A stretch of 64,000 nt of DNA, taken from contig JAACJO010000001.1 of assembly GCA_013368445.1 (NCBI GenBank), positions 2,046,001 through 2,110,000 on the forward strand, read 5' to 3'. The position numbers and the translations under genes were made by a program. The notes under the pieces are model-generated. The model had not been told where the DNA came from and made no database searches. It was given only the letters and a program-made list of their open reading frames with translations. This DNA is from Leucocoprinus leucothites (taxonomy: Eukaryota > Basidiomycota > Agaricomycetes > Agaricales > Agaricaceae). Below are positions 10,825 to 21,814 of this stretch, piece after piece (positions within the stretch are counted from its first letter, which is position 1; each line of letters begins with the position of its first letter).

Positions 10825-11278
10825 TGCAGAGGTGATGGAGGAGGGGGGAGGATGAACTGGGAAGAAGACAATGGCGGGAGAAGGAGGACAAGTTGTGGGG
10901 CGACGCAGAAGTTAGTATTATTGATCGGCGACAGCAACAATCTCGTAATCTAATCTGCTTTTTCACCCAGCCACCCTGGGGTCCTGCTTCTACATTGCAA
11001 GAGAATACACTGCCGTGAGTGCAATAACACATGCCCTCCTCAACCGGGATTGGCCATTAGAAGGCTCCAGTGCCCCAAAAGAAGCGCCCAACCTCCTTCA
11101 TTAAGGTTTGGGTTGCTCCAGTCACTACAAAAGTCACTACACAATGGGCGCTAAAATTGGGTATCTACCGCCGGCACTCATTTAGCACTCTCCGCCCTCT
11201 CAGGTACTCGTGCCTTCGCGCGATCGTCATTGTGCGTACATATAAAAGTCTATCTGAATTTCGGCAAGGGTCCAGAGT
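10825..11278. other. intergenic, BTB promoter side and DBP8 3' side
   Basis: No gene seen. It contains CT/GA-rich stretches next to the BTB start and a TATA-like string (acatataaaag) near 11240. Confidence 0.4.
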
Positions 11279-13400
11279 CTAGGCCTCGCCCCCGACCCGT
11301 GAGAGCGCGGTTTTGATCCTATGGATTTCCTCGCGTTGCCCAAACTTGGCGTCGTGAAGTTCCTGGTTAAACACAGCTATAAACAGCGTCGCTTTTCGTC
11401 ATAGATGATGTAACTTACCATGTTGGCCAGCCTTTTAGCCATCGACACTGCATTCAGCTTTTCAAGAACCTTTGACTCTGGCAGATTCATCTCCTCAAGT
11501 TTTGTATCTGGTATGTCGTAAATCACCAATATTTACAGAGTTTTAAACTGCCAACTCACTGATCCGATTTTCAATTTTCAGAATACGTTCTTCGTCCTTC
11601 TCCGTCACAAAGCTCATAGCAACACCCCCTCTGCCGGCACGAGCCGTACGGCCAACTCGATGCGTGTATTCCTCCGGCTCAAGCGGCAAATCCCAGTTTA
11701 TAACCATTGCAACGTCTTCGATATCAAGACCACGCGCACCAACGTCCGTTGATACCAACACCGGCACAACGGAAGCTTTAAACAGAGACAGTGATGACAA
11801 GCGCTCCCTCTGTGTCAACCGGGAATGAAGTGCCGTGCTTCGAATTGATAACGTCTTGAGCAGGCTGGTCAAATACGCGGCCGTCCGTGGCTTAGCGCAA
11901 AAAATGATTGTAGGTGGTGGTTGTTCTAATTCCTCGTCGCCATCACTTTGTTTCCTTCGTAATTTTTTTTGCGTCTTCTTGGTACTCTTAACCGGCTCCG
12001 GTGGCGCTCGTCGCAGATGTAATGTAGACTCTGGAGGGTTGCAGAGTAGGTGGAAGAGGTAAATTTCTCTTACATGTGAAGGCACTAGAATGTAATATTG
12101 TTTCAGTGTTGAAACTGTTTCCACACTAACGAGCGGGGATAAGCATGAATTGGAAGTGGAATTGTTTAGGCGACGTACGCTTCATTTATTCGATGTATGA
12201 AGGGCTTTTGCTTCCCGGGTTTCGGTGGAGCGTTCACTACAGATTCAATTGAAGGTGTCCAGGTAGCGGTGAATAAGCAAGTTTGTCGATCTTTTGGGAG
12301 AACATCGAATAGATAGGACAGCTCAGGTGCGAACGTCGACGTGAGCAGCCTGTCCGCTTCATCCAGTATCTAAAAGCACCCATTGAATGATAAATCAGCC
12401 AGAACCAACCATATTACATACCAAGAACTTCACTCGTGAGAGGTTCCATTCCCCACTGGTACTCCGTAAATGATCTACAATTCGACCGGGAGTCGCGATC
12501 ACCACATGCGGTCGTTGTTCAAGCTCCAATGCCTGAGCCATCATATCCATACCACCGACCACAATTGCTGTGCGAATATTTAACGCCGCACCTAGTACAG
12601 CGAACTGCTCTGCAATCTGGAAAGCGAGCTCCCTGAGTTTAAATGGGGCGAAAGGTCAGCCAAGACGGTAATGCGGAGGGTTGAAGCATATAAGTATACC
12701 TGGTCGGCGTTAGCACGAGAGCGTAGATTCCATAAGGGTCCATAGATAATTTCTGAAGAATAGGAAGTGCAAATGCAATAGTTTTTCCCGAGCCAGTTTT
12801 AGCATTGCCGACACAATCTCTACCTGATACAGCGTCAGCTAAGTTCTTGTATGTTTGGAGGAGCAATCACCCACCTGCGAGTAGTGGTGGTATACAGGCT
12901 GCTTGAACTGGTGTGGGTACTTTTATCGACATACTTGTCAAAGCAGCGACTAGAGCCGGCGAGACACCAAATGACATGAAGGAATGAATAACGCCTTGTT
13001 TTCGAGGTGTAGGATTTCTAGACTCGATTTGTTTCTTCATGAACGATCCTATACGGTCTCCCATTATGATTGCTGAAGGTTCTACACCCTCCTCCTCGTC
13101 ATCATCTTCATCATCATAACCATCCAAAGACTCTCCATTATCTCTATCCTCACCCTCACCACTTTCGCTCCCTCGTTCATCTGACTGCCCCTCACTCCCG
13201 TCCTCACTCTCTTCACCTCCAGACTGTTCCTCATCTTCGTCAGACTCTAATGCTTCTCTCGATAAAGGCATAAGTTTCTGTCGCTTTGCTGCTCTGTCGT
13301 GTCTCGATTGCCCTTGCTCTTGTCTCTTCAACAAATCATCCACAGTAATCGCTCTCTTTGCATTTTTCGTCGAAACTCCGAGAGTAGTACCAGATGGCAT
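11279..13400 (-). CDS. DBP8: DEAD-box ATP-dependent RNA helicase DBP8
   Basis: The N-terminal exon has an acidic stretch ([19 protein letters not shown]...). The helicase core follows in order: [20 protein letters not shown] (Q-motif region), AKTGSGKT (Walker A), [47 protein letters not shown] (DEAD), FTAT (motif III, TAT for SAT), [20 protein letters not shown] and [17 protein letters not shown] (VI). The C-terminus, [18 protein letters not shown] then [17 protein letters not shown], matches the DBP8/DDX49 tail. Dbp8 acts in the nucleolus in early 40S pre-rRNA processing. The insert after [10 protein letters not shown], rich in Lys and Glu, is larger than in yeast. A 16-bp tandem repeat lies just before the start codon. 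Confidence 0.92.
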
Positions 13401-13403
13401 TTA

Positions 13404-13435
13404 TTCAGTTGCCCAGAGTTTCAGTTGCCCAGAGT
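13404..13435. repeat. perfect 16-bp tandem duplication in the DBP8 5' leader
   Basis: TTCAGTTGCCCAGAGT occurs twice back to back (13404-13419 and 13420-13435), 4 bp upstream of the minus-strand DBP8 start codon. The rest of the 13401-13824 gap shows no gene and serves as a divergent promoter for DBP8 and the DUF302 gene. Confidence 0.85.
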
Positions 13436-13824
13436 GAAAAGTTCAAACGTGACAAACCAGATGACAAGGGTATAGGCACAAGCAAGCATCCAAATTGTTG
13501 AGTGCGAAGGTGTAATGCAGATCCGTGACTTTTTGTGTCCTGATGTGATTTCCAAATTGAGCTCATGATACTCCGGCCTAACCGCCAAAGCCGATCAGCA
13601 TGTTCCTCTTTTGGTCGCCCAACCTCCGTCGAATGCTTCTCGTTTTCCTGACGTCCTCCGAGGTGTTTGTGGCTTGACGGTTGACGCAATTCTTAGTATT
13701 CAATTTGACACTCCAGGTGTTTCACCTTTGATTTACGTTTCGGCCTTGATAGATAAATAGCTGGAAGGTAAAGCCAAAAGAACGAGACGTCCTTCAATTT
13801 CTCCTTCGACTTTTTATCAACGTC

Positions 13825-14466
13825 ATGTGTTCCCCATTTCGACCTGGAACGGCTTCAATGTCGGTAACAAACGTCAACGCCAAGCTGATGACTTTTGATA
13901 CTTCTCTATCCTATACTGAGGTTGTCGTCCGGTTGGACGAGGCGATCAATAAACAGGGCTCAGGCGGCATCTTGATGAAACTCAAGAGTGCGAAAAGCAG
14001 AGAAGAAATCAACGAAGTTGTTAATGCTATCACAAAGCTTGAAAACGATTTTCTGTCAGTCGCTTTGATATGCCTCACATTCGCGTTACGTAGGCACTTA
14101 ATTTCACCATGTGATAGTTATTTCCTCGACATACGACATCATCCATGGTTAAACATTTACTACGAAACGACAACCACACCCTCCACCGTTTTATACACAA
14201 TCGGCAATCCACTGATAGCGCAGACTATACTACGGCATGACCTCCGCGCCGGACTACATATACCACCTCGGCTATTGGTCCAGGAGAAAGCTGATGGGAA
14301 GGGTACGCTGGTAATGTATCAGCTTCCATCATCTGTAATGGTAATCCCGAATGAAGGGGGAGTAAACGAGAACGAGGAGTTGAAAAGGGCAGTGAAGAGT
14401 TTGGATGAGAAATTTGAAGCGTTAGCGAAGAAGGTCGTTGGAATGGAGGAGAAGCAAAAACTTTGA
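13825..14466 (+). CDS. DUF302-family protein
   Basis: Two exons, 13825-14054 and 14118-14466, joined in phase to LENDFLYFLDIRHHPWLN. The N-terminal part matches the DUF302 fold (SYTEVVVRLDEAINKQGSGG). The C-terminal part has IGNPLIAQTILRHDLRAG, LHIPPRLLVQEKADGKGTLV and MYQLPSSVM, the usual NP...dP..GL.lP pattern. A short coiled tail (ELKRAVKSLDEKFEALAKKV) follows. The biochemical role of DUF302 is unknown; bacterial members are small stand-alone proteins. A second in-frame ATG at 13858 (ATGTCGGTAAC) is also possible. Confidence 0.75.
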   Translation: MCSPFRPGTASMSVTNVNAKLMTFDTSLSYTEVVVRLDEAINKQGSGGILMKLKSAKSREEINEVVNAITKLENDFLSVALICLTFALRRHLISPCDSYFLDIRHHPWLNIYYETTTTPSTVLYTIGNPLIAQTILRHDLRAGLHIPPRLLVQEKADGKGTLVMYQLPSSVMVIPNEGGVNENEELKRAVKSLDEKFEALAKKVVGMEEKQKL

Positions 14467-14608
14467 GGGGACAAGGTCCTTAATAGGTCGTAGATTCCGA
14501 TTAATGAAAGTAGTATCGTATACTTTTAAATGTCGAAGTCTTCTAGATAAAGCATCTATAGGTCTCTGAAGTGAAGTGAGGATAACAATCAGAATTCGGG
14601 AAGATAAG

Positions 14609-15895
14609 TTACTCACAAGGGTCGTAATTGATCCACTTGGATTCTCCTGCAGCTTTCCTCACCCGGTTCATGACAGCAAGGCCTTCCCTCTCCTCCAAAA
14701 TCTCTTCAATCAGAATGAGGTCGACGCCTTCCCGTTCCAGCGTCAATAGCCCATCGAAAAGACGTTGAGCAGTCACGGCTGGTTCGGCAATCGTTCCAAG
14801 GGTATACTTGTGCCATTCAACACCATCCTCCAGATTGATACTCTCCCAAAGTTTAGAGTCGGCTGGTGCCAGCACTCCAACTTTGGATTTTGTACCAGTA
14901 GGGCTATGAAGGGTAGAGATAAAGGAACTGGCGGAGAAGGATTGCTGTCCAGCGGGCGGTGATGTCGATGTATGGAGTAGTGTGACAGGAACTGAGGGTG
15001 AATAATGACGGTACTTCATCCCAGGGGTTGTCGGGGCTTGCTCGACGGCCTCATCGCTGTAATCCCTCTTGTGTACGAGAACCTTTGGAATTACGACACT
15101 CTGATTCTCTTTATCTCCAGCCAACTCTAGCTTGAGAACACGCTCGATGTCTTCCACAGTGATTCCACCTGGCCGCAGTACACGGATATTTCCATCTTCG
15201 TGCAATCCGTCTACGACTGTACTCTCCAACCCGACGTCACAAGCACCTCCATCTAAAATCAACGATACCTTGCCATCAAGATCCCGAAGAACATGCTCGG
15301 CCTTTGTTGGGCTAGGCTTTCCGGATGTATTTGCACTGGGAGCGGCAAGTGGACCATTCGTCACTGCGATTAGTGCTCGAGCCACGGGATGGGAAGGCAT
15401 GCGGACTGCGACGGATGATTGACCTGCTGTGATAACGTTTGGTATCACGTTTGGATCACGAGGGAACAGAAGAGTAAGAGCGCCAGGCCAGAAGTGCTTC
15501 ATGAGAGCTTCGTATGCAGGGCCTATTTTATAGTACTTCGGAAGGAGAGACTGGAGCATGACGAAGGAGGATACATGGACGATTAGGGGATTATCGGCTG
15601 GTCTGCCTTTAGTAGCGAAGATTTTTGCTGAAGCTTCGGCATTGAGTGCGAGTGCACCTAGCCCATAGACGGTCTCTGTTGGGAAAACGACGACATCGAG
15701 GTTGTTGAGATGATGAGCAGCGAGGGACAGGGCATCCGAGGTTTCCTGGCAAGTTACCTCTGGAAGGTCTCTTCCTGGGGGAAAGGTGATTGCAGCTGAG
15801 CTACAACTGAGCAGACGGGTTCTAGGTGGAGGAAAATAGCGAGCGCAGGCCTGACGGAGAGCGCGCAAAAGAAACATGAAGTACGTGAATAGCAT
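14609..15895 (-). CDS. SUA5: threonylcarbamoyl-AMP synthase SUA5
   Basis: One uninterrupted 428-codon frame, rare in this window. The YrdC domain shows VVVFPTETVYGLGALALN, KGRPADNPLIVHVSS, HFWPGALTLLFPRD, VAVRMPSHPVARALI, GPLAAPSANTSGKPSPT and STVVDG. A linker with TPGMKYRHYSP leads to the C-terminal Sua5 domain (VGVLAPAD...). The enzyme makes threonylcarbamoyl-AMP from Thr, bicarbonate and ATP for t6A37 of ANN-decoding tRNAs. The hydrophobic/Arg-rich start (LLRALRQACARYFPPPRTRL) may be a mitochondrial presequence, and the second ATG (at 15877) may give a cytosolic form. The final codons overlap a GTGAGT donor, and splicing there would give a stop at once, so the end is little affected. Confidence 0.95.
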   Translation of the reverse strand: MLFTYFMFLLRALRQACARYFPPPRTRLLSCSSAAITFPPGRDLPEVTCQETSDALSLAAHHLNNLDVVVFPTETVYGLGALALNAEASAKIFATKGRPADNPLIVHVSSFVMLQSLLPKYYKIGPAYEALMKHFWPGALTLLFPRDPNVIPNVITAGQSSVAVRMPSHPVARALIAVTNGPLAAPSANTSGKPSPTKAEHVLRDLDGKVSLILDGGACDVGLESTVVDGLHEDGNIRVLRPGGITVEDIERVLKLELAGDKENQSVVIPKVLVHKRDYSDEAVEQAPTTPGMKYRHYSPSVPVTLLHTSTSPPAGQQSFSASSFISTLHSPTGTKSKVGVLAPADSKLWESINLEDGVEWHKYTLGTIAEPAVTAQRLFDGLLTLEREGVDLILIEEILEEREGLAVMNRVRKAAGESKWINYDPCE

Positions 15896-16189
15896 CGTGC
15901 TGTATGTCTTTGTTTGTGCCTCTTTTCGCTATCACCCACAGAGATCACCAGCTTCGATACAGATTTTCTCGAAGGCTTCTCTCCATTCTCCACCTGTCAA
16001 AACTTTGTTCGCTAAGTACTACATGGGATTAATGCCTTTCGGGCTACTCAGGCATTCTAGGGTATTCCTCTTCTTATCAACGGTTCCACGTGTGTTGGAT
16101 CCACGGGGTGCGACCCTCTGAGCGAACTTGTGGGCTCTACCTCGGCATGGCTTACATTCGAGGAAGCCAGTAGGTCCTTTCGCGCGTCG

Positions 16190-16674
16190 TCACTCTAAGT
16201 TTGTGGCTTCCTTGGGGACGTCGAGACCGACACGGTTCGCTGTCTTGCGGATGCGCTCTTGCTCAGTTAGGGAGGTGATTGGATTATACCTTTCCACCAA
16301 AATCTGAGCTTCAACGGTCAGTCGTGGGGAGAAAGAAATCAACGGTGACGAACCTGGTGTTCTCGCTGAGACTTGAGGAACAAAAGGGCATTCCTGGTGT
16401 CCTGTAAAGCAACGTCGTTTTTTGTTTTCCTTGATTGTTCCAACAAGGACCGGAAATTGGTTACAATTGTCTGGTTGGGTTTTGCTGGCGCCTAGAAACC
16501 ATAAGGACAGATCCTCTCTCCACATAACGATACACGCACCGCTTTTCTAACCTCCCGCAGTAGACCCCGATAAACCTGGGCGTATTCAGAAAGCATTGTC
16601 ACCACAGTAGCAGAGCAATAGGTGGAAGTCGTTTTGCGCGAGAAATCCGCGAGATCACGTGGATACGCGGTCAT
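16190..16674 (-). CDS. FMC1-like mitochondrial assembly protein (LYR-related)
   Basis: Three exons: YAQVYRGLLREVRKA, then DTRNALLFLKSQREHQ, then ILVERYNPITSLTEQERIRK and TANRVGLDVPKE. The opening FRGLLRE-like motif and closing VGLxxP match FMC1/C7orf55, a small matrix protein needed for stability or assembly of the F1-ATPase (via Atp12). Two starts are possible: 16674 (with an extra N-terminal stretch that could be a targeting peptide) or 16596 (MLSEYAQVYRG). It lies downstream of SUA5 on the same strand, with an intergenic gap of about 300 bp. The assignment rests on short motifs. Confidence 0.6.
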
Positions 16675-16895
16675 CTTTCATGTAGTCAGGGGCAGATGCC
16701 ATTGTAGCGACTAAGAACCCTGCACCTTTGTTTATCACCTCCCTTCTTTTCCTCCGCCTCTGACTTCCGCCACCGCGATACACAGCTCTTTTCGGGTCTC
16801 ATCTACGGACCACCGCTCACTTTTTCTTATTGTAAATATATGATCTGTGTTCAACACCTGGACTCTACCCAAACTTCTCTTAATCATATCCTACC

Positions 16896-17954
16896 ATGCG
16901 CTTCCGTTGCCCTGACACTTCGCCAGAAAGCTCTTTCGCATCAAGTTCTTTCTCCCTCGTGCCTGCGCCAAATCCACCGCCAAACTCAAACCTCGAATCG
17001 CGCCCGAACAGACCGGTGGTGTGTTCCACCTGCTTCACACTCCCCACGGTGATCTCATTAGTCCGAATTCAGGTAAAGAAGGGCCGTCAACCCACTCAGC
17101 CAGTAGCCCCAGTCGCGAAACCCGCGCGCAAATCTTCAAGCTCGCTCCGAAGGAGGGAATCAATTCCCGGAAAGCTAAAGCGAGTAGACTCTGCAATTTT
17201 AGCAGCCAAGAAAGAACAGCTTCGTGGCGACGCGAAATCCAAGGCAGAGAAGAAGATGCCTAAGCGTGTGTGGTCCTTTGTGTTTGTCGGAAATGTAGGT
17301 GCCATCCAGCAGTGGCGCGTTGCACTCGACCCGTTGATTTCATTCATCGACAGCTTAAGCCCACAATCACCGAAGAGCAGCTACGAGCCAGATTTTCGCC
17401 GTGCGGACCCATCATACAGATCGTCATTCGATGCAGCAGTGGCCAGGTCACCAAGAAGGGTCTTCCTTTTGGTCCTCGGGATATGAGATATGCAACGATA
17501 GAATTCAGGGATTCGAAGGCATATCTCAAGGCCCTTCGACTGAACGGACATTTGCTTGATGGCGTAGAAATGGTGGTAAGTCTTGCGCCAATTATGTGCT
17601 TGTTCTAGTTGATGTAAGCAAGATATGTAGGTCTGTACTTCACCTCTTGATCTCCCGGAAGCAAAAGAGGGGAGCAGACCCTCAAGCACGCCTGCCCAGA
17701 CACCCCGGATACCCCATACCCCATATGACCATCGAACAAAAAATAACCCAACACAAAGGTGATTACTATTCTTGATTTTCCTGCTGTGACTTCTGATTGC
17801 TTTGCTGTTTTGACTCAGCTCACCTAAACCCATGACCCTTACGATTGGCACAGAGTTGGAACTCCAGCGGATTTGCAAGCCACCAGATGCGCCACCAGCT
17901 GCAGAGGATCGGTTCAGATTTCTCGGACTATCGTTTGCTAAGTGTATTATGTAG
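16896..17954 (+). CDS. RRM-domain RNA-binding protein
   Basis: A basic, Ser-rich N-terminus (KPARKSSSSLRRRESIPGKL, LAAKKEQLRGDAKSKAEKKM) precedes one RRM. This begins VWSFVFVGN, is interrupted by an intron at about 17300-17352, and continues LKPTITEEQLRARFSPCGPI, RDMRYATIEFRDSKAYLKAL and GHLLDGVEMV. Pro/Thr-rich exon material (LPEAKEGSRPSSTP...) follows, then PMTLTIGTELELQRICKPPD to a stop at 17954. It resembles Rnp24-like or nucleolar fungal RRM proteins, but the family is not certain. The true start is unresolved: 16896 has a good context, but a short intron before residue VKKGRQPTQP is possible. Confidence 0.6.
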
Positions 17955-18255
17955 GGTAGTGTACAGTTTGATAATGCAATTGAATTCTGGGAAGAAGTGT
18001 ATTTTAGGCGCAGCACATGTGGTCACTGTTTGCATCAAATCAGGTAAGGCCATCCCAGTCCACATCTCTCCCTCCTCCCACATACTTCCCCGGGCTCTGC
18101 ATGGACCTTGTTTAATTTCCTTTCTGTGAACTGTCAAAGGTCCGTCTGTCTACCGTCTCTGCTGCACGTTGCCTGCGACAACGCTGACTAACGTCGAAAT
18201 CAGTCGCTTTGCTGTTTGATTGTTGCACACCAGTTGCCATCTCACCGCTTCTACC

Positions 18256-21200
18256 ATGGCCAGGAGTGCTGCTCTTAATCCTGCCTCTGTGCCCTTCTTT
18301 CCAGGTACCCTAAGAGGTAGTGACGCGGACAGTACTATCAGCATGGCGATGGGGCACCACCAGGAGAGATCCTCTCTCTCTTCGCTCTCCGTCTCTCCCT
18401 CAGAGTATCGGTCTGCCAAGTCCTCTCCTAGCCCCTCATTCGATAGAAGTGACAGTGTGCGCCATCAAACACCTCCAGGTCCACTCGACGGCTCTCGACG
18501 ATCACCCACCTTCCGGCAGCTAGATGCTGGAAGGTCCTATCCTAATATCGAGTCTCGAGCGATCAGGGAGAACAGCATGCTCGGAACCCTTGAGTCCCTT
18601 CCGGAAGCGGATGACAATCAGGAGAACGGCGCGTCCATGGCGGGCAACGAACCCGGCTCAGGAATACAAACTCCTAGCTCCTTCGTGTCGCCTGTCCAAC
18701 AACAAACAGGACGTGAGCGTCTAGACACTCCACCTGTCGCCGCTGCCTTTTCCAGCTTTTCATTCGGCGGTGCTCAACGAACGTCTGCATCCCCCGTATC
18801 ATCCCTGGGTTCCGCTAGTCAATTTGCGGGAAGCACCACCGGAAACGACGGCATGGCGCTCGGGTTCGATTCTCAGCTCAAGATCTCACCGTTCATGCAT
18901 GATCTCATGGATCGGCTTGTTCGCTGTGAATATAACACTAGGGAGATTCAGCATGACCTCGTTGATATCCAACGCAAAGTCAACCTTCTGTTGGAACGTG
19001 CATTGACCACGAACTCTCAGCAGCCCGGCCAACCCGAATTTAAGGACCCTTTTGCGGCTACTACGAATGGAAACGCGCTAGGATCATCAATTTCGCAACC
19101 TCGCCCATCGATTGGTAATATTGCTCCCAATCAACAAGTACCAGCCATGGAAGACGTACAGACGATAAATCAAAGACTCAATGCCCTAACGACTTCTGTT
19201 GGTCAGCTGTTTACACTGCAGACTCAACAGATGCAGCAAGCCGGCCATCCCCTTGAGGCTAGGAACTCTATTATTGGCTTGGGCCCGCCCCAGGATATTG
19301 CACCACACCAACTAATTTCGCCTTCAACTCTATCACCTCCGACTTTGATTAGCCATACTCTATCTAACCGCCCAGATTTGAGGCCTGCAGCCCGCCAACA
19401 GCCTAATACCCCTCTACGGACTTGGTCTTCCGGTACGCTTGATATGCCCATCCGCGCCTCGGAGTCCGCTATGAGTAGGCAAGAGCCGGTCCTTCGTGAC
19501 AAGTCGCGCCGATCAGTCTCCGGTTTACTTCGCCGTGATTCTTCAGGAGTGAGTGTGATGATACGAGCATCTACTTAATTAGGCATAACAAAAATGGCTG
19601 ACGGTCTTGTGCGGGTTCTTTATTAGGTTATTGATACTCAGGGAGATTATGGAAACCGTGACAGCGGTCCTATCGTAACCAAGTGGGATCAGCTGCAACT
19701 CGCCTCAGAATTACTACGGTCTTTGAACAAGTTCGGGTGTGTGAAAGATCTGCGGTGCTTTTTGGATTTTGATGACCGACTAATCCGATAGAGTGGGCCC
19801 TCCGAATAAAATTCAACAACGCGCTTTGCCATTCCTTCTTAAAGGAGCTGATATAATTGCTCAAGCGCCACCAACTCAGGAAAGAATAGCGGCATATGTA
19901 ATCCCGGCGATTCAAACCGCCGTTACTAACATGAGGACTCCGCAACGAGGACCAATCGTAATCATGGTGTCTACCACTGTCGACCAAGCCACTCAAGCCC
20001 AGCGCATGATACGGGATCTTGGCGGCCCTATTGGTGTTAGATCGGCACTGGGTGTTGGAACGACCATAGTCGCCAGTGACCTCGCTCAAGAGCTGAGGCT
20101 TCTCCAGCAAAACATACCCCATATCATATGTGGGACACCACAAAAGCTGCACGCCCTATTCACAACCCCCGGTGGACTTGTTGGATCCGAAGTCCGGTTT
20201 CTTGTCCTAGACGAAGTTGATCAGCTAATTGCAAGGAACCTCCATGACTTTGTGTTCAATATCGTCAAATTACTCCCACCTCCTCGGTCTCGTCCTATTA
20301 GTACTAACACCCCCAGTGGAGGATCTTCAACGAACAGCTTACCACCAGCTTCTCTCCTTGACGCTGGAGTTACAAGCTCGGGTCGCCGACTTTCCACAAT
20401 TCCTGGCACATCTGCCCCGACCGATCTTTCAGGTCCAATCGAACGTCAAACCGCACTCTTCTCCAACACAGTCCCACAAGACGTACTGAACCTTGCGTCA
20501 GCGATTCACCTTAAAGAACCTGTCCGTGTTCTTGTGCGCAGGGACGGTAACAATGCCAACCCAGAAACGTCACAAGGCTCTAGGGGTCTCCGCCAGTTCT
20601 ACTTATATTTAGCTTTCACCGCTGGGAGTCGCGGTGACCCTGCTGCTGTTGCTGTGAACGGGGGAGGTCTTGGCATCATTGGGTCTGGGAGAGGCGGTGC
20701 GACGAGTGCGGAGACTGCACAGGCACGCGAATGGAAGCTGGACGCGCTGGCTGATTTATGTGACGATATCGACGTCGGACAAGTTGTCGTTCACGTTGGT
20801 GGGATGGCAACATTAGATGCTGTTGTTTACAAGTTGGCGAGCCGAGGGCTTGATGCTGTTCCTCTGGTAGGTTTGGTCTCAGTGCAAGATTCGATTTTCA
20901 CACTCAAATAACAAATCTCGAAACAGCACGCGGACATGAATAATGGGACCAAACTTGCTGCGATCAACAAGTTCAGGAGCTCAGGATCAGCGGCGATGTT
21001 ACGCCAGTCACCCATGAAGGTATTGGTGGTGTACGACGTTCAAGTCAAGGCGCCGGAGGTGCCACTTGTTCCTCTGGTCATCAATTATGGTTTGTTCTCT
21101 TTGCTGTGTTAAGGGAAAACCTATTGACTTGATGTCATATTGTAGATCTTCCCAAAGCCGTTGAAGAGTATGCTCATCGGTAGATCCCTTCCTATAATTG

Positions 21201-21521
21201 GTTTTAACGATATCTTTGCTAATATTCGTGAACTAGCGTTGCTCCTGCGATGGCCACCAGCTATGGCCGCGCTGGGGTCGTTATTAACTTTGTAACCGCT
21301 ACCGGTGGCGACGTTGAGATGTTACGATCCATAGAGTGTCATTACAAGTGAGCTCTTTTCACCAATTTTCGCTTCGGTCACTCCTTTACTTACACTTTTC
21401 CCCCCACGAATTCCAGGATAAAATGCGTAAGTTTACTGACATAACATTCTAGAGGTTTTAACTGACTGGATTTGAACAGCCTGAAGTTCCTTTGAGCCCT
21501 CGTGATATCTTCCTAAACTGA
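18256..21521 (+). CDS. disordered N-terminus fused to a catalytically degenerate eIF4A-like (pseudo-DEAD-box) core
   Basis: The start is TACCATGG at 18256. The first ~440 codons are Ser/Pro/Gln-rich with one helical stretch (FMHDLMDRLVRCEYNTREIQ, then HDLVDIQRKVNLLLERA). Exons from 19627 encode an eIF4A-type fold: KFGVGPPNKIQQRALPFLLK (Q motif), ADIIAQAPPTQERIAAYVIP, VLDEVDQLIA, ALFSNTVPQDVLNLASAIHL, AREWKLDALADLCDDIDVGQ, HADMNNGTKLAAINKFRSSG, VLVVYDVQVKAPEVPLVP, VINYDLPKAVEEYAHR, then SYGRAGVVINFVTATGGDVE and CPEVPLSPRDIFLN. All catalytic motifs differ from eIF4A: Walker A lacks GKT, DEAD is DEVD, SAT is SNT, TDVxARG is YDVQVKA, and HRxGRxGR is replaced. So it is probably not an ATPase. Role unknown; a regulator of translation or of an eIF4F-like complex is speculation. 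Confidence 0.8.
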
Positions 21522-21814
21522 TTGATGATTATTCTTGTGTTGTATCCTTACTCCTAAGCGCACTCGTGTTTGGTCGCTCGATTCCCCTGTTCCGTTTTCC
21601 CTTCAAATTTTGTACAATCCCCAGTTCAGATACCCGCTATTATCTCTGACCAGATCTGTCTCATTATTGACCCGTCTTGGTGACGCCCCCCGTGTATACT
21701 TTGCTTTTCTTGCGTTTTCATGCGCGCTCTGAATAACCCCACTGTATAGCATTTTTTCCATTCTCTTTATCCTGAGATCGTTTTGGTGCTACTACTTCGG
21801 AAATGACTTAATCG
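21522..21814. other. convergent 3' ends
   Basis: A 293-bp stretch between the stops of the pseudohelicase and ELP2. T-rich tracts only; no gene seen. Confidence 0.5.

Noticed and set aside
16896..17263. alternative frame (FHLLHTPHGDLIS...) as the RRM protein N-terminus
   Set aside because: The basic Lys/Ser-rich frame runs straight into the RRM; the other frame ends in a stop before it.
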